Below, piece by piece: positions 1 through 5,127 of a DNA stretch of 5,127 bases. The position numbers and the translations under genes were made by a program. This DNA comes from Desulfobacteraceae bacterium (lineage in GTDB: Bacteria; Desulfobacterota; Desulfobacteria; Desulfobacterales; SURF-7). The notes beneath the pieces were generated by a model, which searched no databases, had not been told where the DNA came from, and saw only the letters and a program-made list of their open reading frames with translations. Location: positions 1 to 5,127 of the forward strand of contig JAUXBD010000157.1 in the NCBI GenBank assembly GCA_030619585.1, read 5' to 3'. Every line of letters begins with the position of its first letter. Positions within the stretch are counted from its first letter, which is position 1.

Positions 1-369
1 GATTCAAATGTTAAATTTGTCGGTCAGCGAAAAGATGTGCCGCGCTTTTTACAAGGGGCAAACCTTTTGCTGCATCCGGCATACCAGGAAAACACCGGCA
101 CTGTTTTAATTGAGGCAATGGCGGCCGGACTGCCGGTACTTGCAACAGACGTTTGCGGATACGGTTTCCATATTGATCAGGCCCAAGCGGGCAGATTGGT
201 GCCGTCTCCATTTCAACAGGAAACCCTTAACAAAATGCTATCCTTAATGCTGGATTCTGAAAAAAAAGAACAATGGCGGCTAAACGGAAAAGAATACATC
301 AAAAAAACAGATGTTTTCAGCAGGCATGAAAAGGCGGCAGATGTGATAGAGAGGGTGGCAACATGTTAG
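1..369 (+). CDS. waaG: LPS core glycosyltransferase, WaaG type (GT4 family), 5'-truncated by window edge
   Basis: Only the C-terminal 122 residues are present. The frame is open from base 1 to the TAG at 367-369, so the gene begins before the window; about 250 residues should be missing, given that E. coli WaaG is 374 aa. The GT4 donor-binding E-x7-E motif is seen as Glu30 and Glu38 of the fragment, inside HPAYQENTGTVLIEA, followed by AGLPVLATDVCGYG. This stretch closely resembles WaaG as I know it from enterobacteria, including HPAYQE, AGLPVL and VCGY. The family is cytoplasmic or peripheral on the inner membrane and adds the first outer-core hexose (UDP-glucose donor in E. coli) to heptose II of the LPS inner core. 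The donor sugar in this organism cannot be read from the sequence. The stop overlaps the waaP start by 7 bases, which implies translational coupling and matches the waaG-waaP order of enterobacteria. Confidence 0.93.
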   Translation, partial: DSNVKFVGQRKDVPRFLQGANLLLHPAYQENTGTVLIEAMAAGLPVLATDVCGYGFHIDQAQAGRLVPSPFQQETLNKMLSLMLDSEKKEQWRLNGKEYIKKTDVFSRHEKAADVIERVATC

Positions 370-1163
370 TTTTACCTGATTCCTGGAAAGTTGCATGGCA
401 GGGTAAAGATATCTTTAACCAGGTCTTTTCCCTTGAAGGCAGAATTTACAAGGAAAAAGACAACAGAAAAACTTTAAGCTTTACCTTTAACAACAAGCTG
501 TATTTTGCAAAGCTTCATAAAGGTTTGGACTGGAAAAAAATCTTAAAATACATTTTTCTTCAATTCAGACTGCCTGTTCTTGGAGCACAAAATGAATGGA
601 GGGCCATACAGCGCCTTGAACAGTTGAATATCAAAACAACGCCGCTTGTGGGATATGGAAAACAGGGATGGCACACAAAGAATACCAGATCTTTTATCAT
701 AACCAAAGCGCTTACAGACACTTTGAGCTTAGAAAAATTCTGTGAAAACTGGCCGGCAGCACCTCCTGAGCCTTCCGTGAAACGCGCCCTGATTAACGAG
801 GTCGCAGCCATAGCAAGAGCCCTTCACGAAAATGCAGTAAACCATCGTGATTTTTATATCTGCCATTTTCTGCTTAAAACACCGCAAAAAGGAGAAAAAC
901 TCGATCCTGAAAACCTTTCCGTTTATTTGATCGATCTTCACCGGGTGCAACAAAGACAGCGAATTTCAAGAAGGTGGCAGGTTAAAGATATTGCGGGGTT
1001 GTATTTTTCAAGCATGGATATCGGTCTTACAAAACGAGACATATTCAGATTTATGCAGGCATACAGAAACAAACCATTGAAAGAAACCCTGTATCAAGAT
1101 CAACTTTTTTGGACACGTGTGAAAAACAGAGGCGAGACACTCTATAGGTCGTTTAACAAGTGA
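363..1163 (+). CDS. waaP: Lipopolysaccharide core heptose(I) kinase
   Basis: Full-length protein of 266 aa; the E. coli enzyme is 265 aa. WaaP (RfaP) uses ATP to phosphorylate heptose I of the LPS inner core, giving the negative charges that divalent cations bridge in the outer membrane. It is a cytoplasmic protein with a kinase-like fold. Visible features are the start-proximal WQGKDIF, a candidate nucleotide-binding Lys50 in YFAKLHKG, PVLGAQNEW (71-79), the catalytic loop NHRDFYICHFLL (160-171) with catalytic Asp163, the metal-binding-type Asp191 in LIDLHR, and GLYFSSMDIGLTKRDI (212-227). These blocks align almost without gaps to E. coli WaaP as I remember it. The ATG lies inside the end of waaG, with GAGGG at 351-355 seven bases upstream as ribosome binding site. 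The gene ends 14 bases before the stop of convergent lpxK. The inner core presumably contains heptose, but heptose synthesis genes are not in the window. Confidence 0.97.
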   Translation: MLVLPDSWKVAWQGKDIFNQVFSLEGRIYKEKDNRKTLSFTFNNKLYFAKLHKGLDWKKILKYIFLQFRLPVLGAQNEWRAIQRLEQLNIKTTPLVGYGKQGWHTKNTRSFIITKALTDTLSLEKFCENWPAAPPEPSVKRALINEVAAIARALHENAVNHRDFYICHFLLKTPQKGEKLDPENLSVYLIDLHRVQQRQRISRRWQVKDIAGLYFSSMDIGLTKRDIFRFMQAYRNKPLKETLYQDQLFWTRVKNRGETLYRSFNK

Positions 1164-1177
1164 AAAATCAATAAGGA

Positions 1178-2332
1178 TCAGGAAAAGCCCGGGTCTTTTC
1201 TCAGCTGAGCAAGGCGGTTGCTTATAAAAGTATCAAATGCACTTCCCCCATCTGCAAACACGATCTCTATCCCGATCACCACAAGATCAACGGGAAATGA
1301 AAACCTTTGAGCAAACCGCGCATAGTCCTTCTCCGTTGTTATGATAAAGTCAACTTTTGTAAGTTCTGCCTGCCGAAGGATTTGAAGCCTGTCTACCTCT
1401 GAATAATTATGATGGTCGGAAAACTCCAAAAAAGCGGCGATATTACAACCAAAACCTTTCACTGTTGCCCTGAAATCGCTGTTCCCGGCAATTCCTGAAA
1501 AAGTGAAAACCCTGCGCCCGCTTAAGTCATCAACTTCCTGTGGTGGTGCAAGTTTTTTTTCCCCATCATACAAAGAGTTTTTTGCTGCCACATATTTATG
1601 AACATATGGTCTGTGAACGGATTTAAAGATCGGCTTTTTTCCCAACAACTTATTTTGTTCCAGCAATGAAGGCTCAAAACCTGCATCAGACCGTGTAATT
1701 ACAAAAGCATCTGATCTTAAAAGAGCCGAACCGGGTTCTCTTAAGATACCCCTGGGCAAAAGATGGTTGTTTCCAAAGGGTTGTCGGTGGTCCAGAAGCA
1801 CAATGTCTATATCTCGCTTTAGTTTAAGGTGCTGGAAAGCATCATCAAGAATTATAACATCCGGCTTGAACTCTTTCATAACAAGCATTCCTGCCCGGAA
1901 TCGGTTTTGTCCCACAACAACAGGTATATTTTTTAAAGATGCTGCCATCATAAAGGGCTCATCCCCTGCCTGGTCTTGTCCCATTAAGATTTTATTGCCA
2001 TCACTTACAATCCCGCCCTTTTTTGAAGCAGACCCTTTATAGCCCCGGCTGATAACAGCAACCTTATAGCCAAGCTCTTTGGCTAGCATGGCTGTTTTTA
2101 TTGTCATAGGGGTTTTTCCCGTACCCCCCACAGTAAGGTTTCCTATGGAGATAACAGTGCAAGGCAGTTTTTTTGCCGTAAGGAGCCCGTTTCTATAAAA
2201 AAAACTCCTTAATTGTAAAACAAGTCCATAAATATACGAGAAAACAAGCAGAAGAAGCACAATAAATGAAAACCGGCTCTCTTTGCGGCTGTTCATGATG
2301 GTTTCTATCTTTTGTTTTAACCTATCTGACAT
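1178..2332 (-). CDS. lpxK: Tetraacyldisaccharide 4'-kinase
   Basis: LpxK transfers the ATP gamma-phosphate to the 4'-OH of the tetraacyl disaccharide 1-phosphate, giving lipid IVA, at the cytoplasmic face of the inner membrane. At 384 aa it is longer than the 328-aa E. coli protein, through about 13 extra N-terminal residues and a longer middle region. Seen in order: a hydrophobic membrane anchor (about 22-40); Walker A with GNLTVGGTGKTP (64-75); SRGYKG (95-100); AGDEP (122-126), whose Asp124 matches the family's proposed catalytic acidic residue; Walker B-like DDAFQH (163-168); the LLPRGILREP block (191-200); SDHHNYS (305-311); and TTEKDYAR (332-339). The start is Met1 rather than Met13 because AAAGGA lies seven bases before Met1. 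It is the last gene of the lptF-lptG-lpxK operon, 23 bases after lptG, and converges on waaP. No key residue is missing. Confidence 0.97.
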   Translation of the reverse strand: MSDRLKQKIETIMNSRKESRFSFIVLLLLVFSYIYGLVLQLRSFFYRNGLLTAKKLPCTVISIGNLTVGGTGKTPMTIKTAMLAKELGYKVAVISRGYKGSASKKGGIVSDGNKILMGQDQAGDEPFMMAASLKNIPVVVGQNRFRAGMLVMKEFKPDVIILDDAFQHLKLKRDIDIVLLDHRQPFGNNHLLPRGILREPGSALLRSDAFVITRSDAGFEPSLLEQNKLLGKKPIFKSVHRPYVHKYVAAKNSLYDGEKKLAPPQEVDDLSGRRVFTFSGIAGNSDFRATVKGFGCNIAAFLEFSDHHNYSEVDRLQILRQAELTKVDFIITTEKDYARFAQRFSFPVDLVVIGIEIVFADGGSAFDTFISNRLAQLRKDPGFS

Positions 2333-2339
2333 TTATGCG

Positions 2340-2345
2340 TCCTTT
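2340..2345 (-). promoter_or_regulatory. Ribosome binding site of lpxK (AAAGGA)
   Basis: AAAGGA on the minus strand, seven bases before the ATG at 2332-2330, in the 23-base spacer after the lptG stop. It decides the lpxK start (Met1 over Met13). It is the only strong Shine-Dalgarno sequence in this operon. Confidence 0.75.
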
Positions 2346-2355
2346 ATATCTATTG

Positions 2356-3432
2356 TCACTCCACATTCAACAATAACAACGCGCCAACAAATAAAAAAAC
2401 CAGGTTTGCACTCCATGCGGCAAGAAAAGGCAAAAGGGCCTCCCCATATCCAAGGGATAAGCAGAAACTGTGGAAAACCCAGTATAGAAACACTGCACCC
2501 AGGCCGCACCCTATGCTAAGGGGCAAACCCTTTGGTTTGTTCCCGCAGGTGGCAATGCCTAATCCGGCAATGCTCATGATGACACACATAAACGGAAATG
2601 CTGTTTTTGCATAAAGGTCCACCCGGTACATGGTGGCATCATACCCCTCTGCCTCGACCTTTTTTATATATTCATAAAGTTCCGGAAAGCTCATCTCAAC
2701 AGATTTTTTAATCACACTTTTCAGATCATCAGGCAAAAAATCCAGCTCTTCTTCTCTTTCTTCAAAAAAAGTTACAAGGTACTGACCTGTTTGCGGGACA
2801 AGGTTTTGCTCCATGATATCCTGAAGAAGCCATTTTCCATTTTTAAAAACACCTTTTTTTGCATCCACCCTTTTTATCAAAGAGAACTTTTTATCAAAAA
2901 AATTACGTGTGATTCCGAAAACACTCATGTTTTCAGGATAATAATACTCTATATGGGTTATTAGACGGTTACCCTTGATCCATATGTTCATATTGTTTGT
3001 TGTAACCGCCCTTTTTTTCCTGATCTCATTTCTCTCTATCCGGTTTGCCATCTCCATTGTTGCTGGAACAACCATCTCCGATACAGCAAAAAGAAGAATG
3101 GCCGCTAATATCCCCAGCAAAACAACGGGTTTTAAAAGATAGTATACGCTTGTACCACTGCTTTTTAAGATAATTATCTCATTGTTTTTATTCATCAGGG
3201 AAAGGACGATTACAACGGCAAGAATAAAGGCAACAGGCAAAAGAAGCGTTGTCATAAAAGGGACCTTTAACAGGACAAAAAAAAGAGCCCTTAAAAGCGA
3301 AACACCTGAATCTACAAATATCTCCAGATCCCCAAGGTAATCCACGGAGATAAATATGCTGGTAACAATGACCAGCAGTATTAAAAAGAATTTTAAAATC
3401 TCCCCGGTTAGGTATCTATAAATAATCGGCAT
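2356..3432 (-). CDS. lptG: LPS export ABC transporter permease LptG
   Basis: YjgP/YjgQ-family permease of 358 aa, close to the 360 aa of E. coli LptG. With LptF and the ATPase LptB (not in the window) it forms LptB2FG, which pulls LPS from the outer leaflet of the inner membrane and passes it to LptC and LptA. Six membrane helices are visible at about 11-33, 56-78, 99-122, 277-296, 303-325 and 331-355. A large periplasmic domain (about 125-265), the usual beta-jellyroll, lies between helices 3 and 4. After helix 2, NKNNEIIILKSSGTS (81-95) is the cytoplasmic coupling segment that contacts LptB, with Glu85 at the conserved acidic position. The LptG rather than LptF label rests on length, second position after an lptF-like gene, and proximity to lpxK. 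No Shine-Dalgarno sequence is visible; the ATG is preceded by TTAAATTTT and then by the 9-base repeat array. It is co-oriented with lptF (97-base gap) and lpxK (23-base gap). Confidence 0.92.
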   Translation of the reverse strand: MPIIYRYLTGEILKFFLILLVIVTSIFISVDYLGDLEIFVDSGVSLLRALFFVLLKVPFMTTLLLPVAFILAVVIVLSLMNKNNEIIILKSSGTSVYYLLKPVVLLGILAAILLFAVSEMVVPATMEMANRIERNEIRKKRAVTTNNMNIWIKGNRLITHIEYYYPENMSVFGITRNFFDKKFSLIKRVDAKKGVFKNGKWLLQDIMEQNLVPQTGQYLVTFFEEREEELDFLPDDLKSVIKKSVEMSFPELYEYIKKVEAEGYDATMYRVDLYAKTAFPFMCVIMSIAGLGIATCGNKPKGLPLSIGCGLGAVFLYWVFHSFCLSLGYGEALLPFLAAWSANLVFLFVGALLLLNVE

Positions 3433-3442
3433 AAAATTTAAC

Positions 3443-3499
3443 TGGTTATAATATTTGTTAAACTGGTTAAATTTGTTTTATTGGTTGTGTTGGTTAAAA
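3443..3499. repeat. Degenerate 9-base tandem repeat array upstream of lptG
   Basis: On the + strand, five contiguous 9-base units run from 3455 to 3499: TTGTTAAAC, TGGTTAAAT, TTGTTTTAT, TGGTTGTGT, TGGTTAAAA. A sixth unit, TGGTTATAA (3443-3451), is offset by three bases. All six carry GTT at unit positions 3-5, and the consensus is TGGTTAAAT (ATTTAACCA on the lptG coding strand). The array fills most of the 97-base lptF-lptG gap and begins 10 bases before the lptG ATG. A similar array, same orientation, lies before lptF. Positions 3451-3469 match 4763-4781 at 18 of 19 bases. Function is unknown; it could be a small dispersed repeat family, a protein-binding array or slippage-generated sequence. 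Confidence 0.8.
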
Positions 3500-3529
3500 T
3501 AGGGAGCAAAGTCAATTTAATGGGCCCAA

Positions 3530-4729
3530 CTAAACCAATGCAACACTCTTTTTAAACTTTGCCTTAAGGCTCTTGCCCAGATTTATAAAAATGTCCAGTT
3601 TTAGGGGTTGATCATTTGCCGTTGTAATTAAAAGATAAACGCCAAAGACACTCATAAAAACATTCGGCATCCACATACACACTGCAGCCGGCACAATCCC
3701 CAATTCTCCCAGAGACCACCCGATAAGAAGCATAAGGTAATAAGAGAGAAAAATAAAAAGGCTGAGAACTATACCAAGAGATTGCTTTCCGGATCTTGAC
3801 TGCAGACCCATTGGGATACTAAAGAGTCCCAAAGCAAAACAGGCAAAGGGAAGTGAAAACTTTTCATGAACTTTCAAAAGTATTCTGTTATATCTGGCAT
3901 CATTTAGAGTTTCTCTCTCTTTTAAAACTCCTATAAGCTCGCCAAGGGTCATCTCTCCTTTCCTTTTGGACATTTTTTCAACCGATGCAGGCGTGGAAAC
4001 CGACCTTGTAAGGTCAAGGGTTATGTCATAGGTATCGAACGTAATGGTATGTAGGGATTTGCTTGCAAGCTCCACCTGATTTATCATCCCGTCATACAGC
4101 CTTAAATGAAATACAAATCGATCCGTTTCACTGTACAGCCTGCCTTTGGAAGCCACAACCGTGCTGACAACCTCTTTAGCCCTCTGGTCTTCAATGCAAA
4201 CATCTTCAAGGTCTCTGGTTTGCATGTCAATCTTGTTTACATAAAGGATAACATCCTTAAAATAGTTGTTAAAGGTCCTCTCTTTTAACCCGATATCCAT
4301 GTTTGAGGAGGCCACTTGATATGTTAATTTTTTAAACGACATTTTTCCCCATGGAAGGCCGTAAACTGTCATAAAGCCTGTGAGCAAACACCCGAGAAGG
4401 CAAAACAAAAATACCGGGAGAAGAAGTCCGTAAACGCTGACACCTCCGGCTTTAAGAGCTATAATCTCATTTTCGCTGGACATTTTAAGAAAAGTCAAAA
4501 GAACCGCAATCATTACAGACATGGGTATGATAAATTGCAGAAAATATGGCGTTGAATATATAAGGAATAATACTATGGTTCCCATACCCACACCGTAATT
4601 TACCACAATATTTGCAACCTCCAGTATGGTCTTCATCAAAAAAACAAAGGTAAAAAACAGGATACTTACGGCAAAAGGAGGTATAAGCTCGGTAAAAACA
4701 TACCTGTTGATAATTGTGTTGATTTTCAT
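3530..4729 (-). CDS. lptF: LPS export ABC transporter permease LptF
   Basis: YjgP/YjgQ-family permease of 399 aa; E. coli LptF is 366 aa. It is the partner of LptG in the LptB2FG LPS extractor of the inner membrane. Helices are visible at about 15-37, 55-82, 99-123, 291-308, 316-338 and 344-368, with the periplasmic beta-jellyroll domain between helices 3 and 4 (about 125-265). The coupling segment KMSSENEIIALKAGGVS (82-98) follows helix 2. HEKFSLPFACFALGLFSIPMG (288-308) matches the conserved pattern at the start of helix 4 in LptF. The N-terminus MKINTIINRYVFTELIPPF is typical of the family, which supports this ATG although no Shine-Dalgarno sequence precedes it. A basic tail of about 30 residues (369-399, rich in Lys) extends beyond helix 6 into the cytoplasm and explains much of the extra length. 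It is the first gene of the lptF-lptG-lpxK operon; a 9-base repeat array lies directly upstream. Confidence 0.93.
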   Translation of the reverse strand: MKINTIINRYVFTELIPPFAVSILFFTFVFLMKTILEVANIVVNYGVGMGTIVLFLIYSTPYFLQFIIPMSVMIAVLLTFLKMSSENEIIALKAGGVSVYGLLLPVFLFCLLGCLLTGFMTVYGLPWGKMSFKKLTYQVASSNMDIGLKERTFNNYFKDVILYVNKIDMQTRDLEDVCIEDQRAKEVVSTVVASKGRLYSETDRFVFHLRLYDGMINQVELASKSLHTITFDTYDITLDLTRSVSTPASVEKMSKRKGEMTLGELIGVLKERETLNDARYNRILLKVHEKFSLPFACFALGLFSIPMGLQSRSGKQSLGIVLSLFIFLSYYLMLLIGWSLGELGIVPAAVCMWMPNVFMSVFGVYLLITTANDQPLKLDIFINLGKSLKAKFKKSVALV

Positions 4730-4739
4730 ACAGTAATTT

Positions 4740-4784
4740 CTGTTTTACTGGTTAAATTAGTTATATTTGTTAAATTGGTTACAA
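4740..4784. repeat. Degenerate 9-base tandem repeat array upstream of lptF
   Basis: On the + strand the units are CTGTTTTAC (4740-4748, weak, 4 of 9 matches to consensus), TGGTTAAAT (4749-4757), TAGTTATAT (4758-4766), TTGTTAAAT (4767-4775) and TGGTTACAA (4776-4784). All five carry GTT at unit positions 3-5. The array has the same period, consensus and orientation as the one before lptG, and shares the exact 12-mer ACTGGTTAAATT with it (4747-4758 and 3462-3473). It begins 10 bases before the lptF ATG, so it would lie in the 5' leader if transcription starts near 4783. Its function is unknown. Confidence 0.75.
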
Positions 4785-4789
4785 CAATG

Positions 4790-4818
4790 TACATATACAC
4801 TTAGCTAAAATCTTTCAA
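4790..4818 (-). promoter_or_regulatory. Candidate sigma70-type promoter for lptF-lptG-lpxK
   Basis: On the minus strand, TTGAAA (4818-4813) resembles a -35 box. It is followed 15 bases later by TATATG (4797-4792), or 17 bases later by TATGTA (4795-4790), as the -10 box. The -35 matches five of six consensus bases but the -10 is weak (three or four of six). A start near 4783 would give a leader of about 55 bases containing the repeat array. In AT-rich DNA such matches occur by chance, so this is only a best candidate. Confidence 0.28.
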
Positions 4819-4833
4819 TAGGCAAAGGGTGCC

Positions 4834-4916
4834 TCTGGTGTTTTTTCAAAACAGTTTTGATAGGTTGACGTGGGTTACTCGCAATGAAACTTAGACGGTC
4901 TGGTGACTATCTGGTG
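4834..4916. repeat. Three copies of the heptamer TCTGGTG upstream of lptF
   Basis: TCTGGTG occurs on the + strand at 4834-4840, 4899-4905 and 4910-4916. The last two start 11 bases apart, about one helical turn. A specific 7-mer is expected well under once in a region of this size. The copies flank the palindrome at 4846-4860 and lie beyond the candidate -35 box, where activator sites often sit. They might be binding sites of a regulator, but no family was recognised. Confidence 0.35.
4846..4860. promoter_or_regulatory. 15-base palindrome, possible operator
   Basis: TCAAAACAGTTTTGA is a perfect inverted repeat of 7-base arms around one central base. It lies about 28 bases upstream of the candidate -35 box of lptF. 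Its size fits a dimeric regulator site. As an RNA hairpin it would be weak (A/T-rich arms, loop of three), and on the + strand no T-run follows it, so a terminator is unlikely. The regulator is unknown. Confidence 0.3.
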
Positions 4917-5072
4917 GCATCTTTCTCAGTAGCTATGACGTGTTATTGTCTATATTCCACCTATGTTAACTTTTCAATCTTCTATCCTTTCGTATTATTC
5001 GTTGCCACCTTTCTGCTCCTTAACCCATTTATCCAGATCAGTAACATATATTTTCCAAAACATATTTTATAA
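4884..5072 (+). CDS. Doubtful small hydrophobic protein (62 aa)
   Basis: An ATG-to-TAA frame of 62 codons in the gap upstream of lptF, divergent from it. The product would start with a basic MKLRRSGDY and have two hydrophobic stretches, at about 9-27 and 31-49, so it could be a two-helix inner-membrane protein. I recognise no family. Against it: no Shine-Dalgarno sequence before the ATG, use of codons rare among its neighbours (CGG, CTA, several TGT), and the fact that any T-rich strand yields hydrophobic translations. Two TCTGGTG words lie in its first 11 codons in different phases, which fits regulatory DNA better than coding DNA. More likely spurious than real. Confidence 0.18.
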   Translation: MKLRRSGDYLVASFSVAMTCYCLYSTYVNFSIFYPFVLFVATFLLLNPFIQISNIYFPKHIL

Positions 5073-5127
5073 TTTCCGATTACCTATTTTCCGTCCACGA
5101 ATAGAATATTTTGTTCAAGTACAAGGA

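Larger units (their letters stand above)
4785..5127. other. Upstream region of the lptF operon, 343 bases without a confident gene
   Basis: This AT-rich stretch runs from the repeat array to the window edge. It contains a weak promoter candidate for lptF, a 15-base palindrome, three copies of TCTGGTG and a doubtful 62-codon frame, each listed separately. The minus strand has stops in all three frames and only short open stretches. I see no tRNA, rRNA, transposon end or riboswitch. AAGGA at 5123-5127 could be a ribosome binding site for a + strand gene starting beyond the window, but nothing in the window tests this. Confidence 0.6.

Noticed and set aside
560..953. Minus-strand frames of 83 and 74 codons opposite waaP
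   Set aside because: They lie wholly within the strongly conserved waaP gene and have no recognisable protein features.
1182..1200. Inverted repeat GAAAAG / CTTTTC around CCCGGGT near the convergent gene ends, with an adjacent 10-base palindrome CTCAGCTGAG (1200-1209), as a terminator
   Set aside because: The stem is only six pairs, mostly A-T, inside the lpxK coding sequence, and no clean T-run follows on either strand. Too weak to annotate as a terminator.
1767..2042. Plus-strand frame of 91 codons opposite lpxK
   Set aside because: Antisense shadow of the conserved LpxK core; low-complexity Ser/Arg-rich translation with no family features.
2283..2519. Plus-strand frame of 78 codons across the lpxK-lptG junction
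   Set aside because: Runs antisense through two well supported genes and has no recognisable domain.
3443..4784. The 9-base arrays as a CRISPR array or transposon ends
   Set aside because: The units are contiguous, without unique spacers, and far too short for CRISPR. The two arrays are in direct, not inverted, orientation with no transposase between them, only lptF.
4898..4920. GTCTGGTGACTAT resembles the start of a 5S rRNA
   Set aside because: The similarity stops after about 13 bases; the conserved CCGAAC loop and the rest of the 5S sequence are absent.
4995..5063. Minus-strand 22-codon frame starting MFWKIYVTDLDKW
   Set aside because: Very short, weak ribosome binding site, no recognised family, and overlaps the other doubtful frame.
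5084..5125. Minus-strand frame reading LVLEQNILFVDGK then TAG, as the C-terminus of a gene entering from the right edge
   Set aside because: Only 13 codons are visible, with no recognisable family. An open stretch of this length is expected by chance.

Overview
The window is from a Gram-negative bacterium: all five confident genes build or export lipopolysaccharide (LPS). The DNA is rather AT-rich (about 40% G+C by eye), with many Lys/Asn/Ile codons. The gene set and the style of the LptF, LptG and LpxK proteins fit a sulfate-reducer-like member of the Desulfobacterota (old Deltaproteobacteria). That placement is an inference with modest confidence; nothing in the window is diagnostic.

Layout. 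Positions 1-1163 (+ strand) hold the 3' end of a waaG-type LPS core glycosyltransferase. It overlaps by 7 bases a complete waaP-type LPS core heptose kinase. After a 14-base gap comes a convergent minus-strand operon, read from right to left as lptF (4729-3530), lptG (3432-2356), lpxK (2332-1178). Upstream of lptF, 4785-5127 is AT-rich and has no confident gene. It holds a weak candidate promoter for the operon, a 15-base palindrome, three copies of a 7-base word, and one doubtful 62-codon reading frame.

Function. LpxK phosphorylates the lipid A disaccharide at the 4' position. WaaG and WaaP extend and phosphorylate the core oligosaccharide on the inner-membrane cytoplasmic face. LptF and LptG form the membrane part of the LptB2FG transporter that extracts finished LPS from the inner membrane towards the outer membrane. 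The window is thus a compact LPS maturation and export locus made of two converging transcription units.

The genes themselves are ordinary. The most unusual element is a pair of short, degenerate 9-base tandem repeat arrays (consensus TGGTTAAAT on the + strand, ATTTAACCA on the coding strand). One lies just upstream of lptG and one just upstream of lptF, each starting 10 bases before the ATG, and neither gene has a recognisable Shine-Dalgarno sequence. The first array also separates lptF from lptG by 97 bases, where these genes are commonly adjacent. No CRISPR, insertion sequence, tRNA or rRNA gene was seen.
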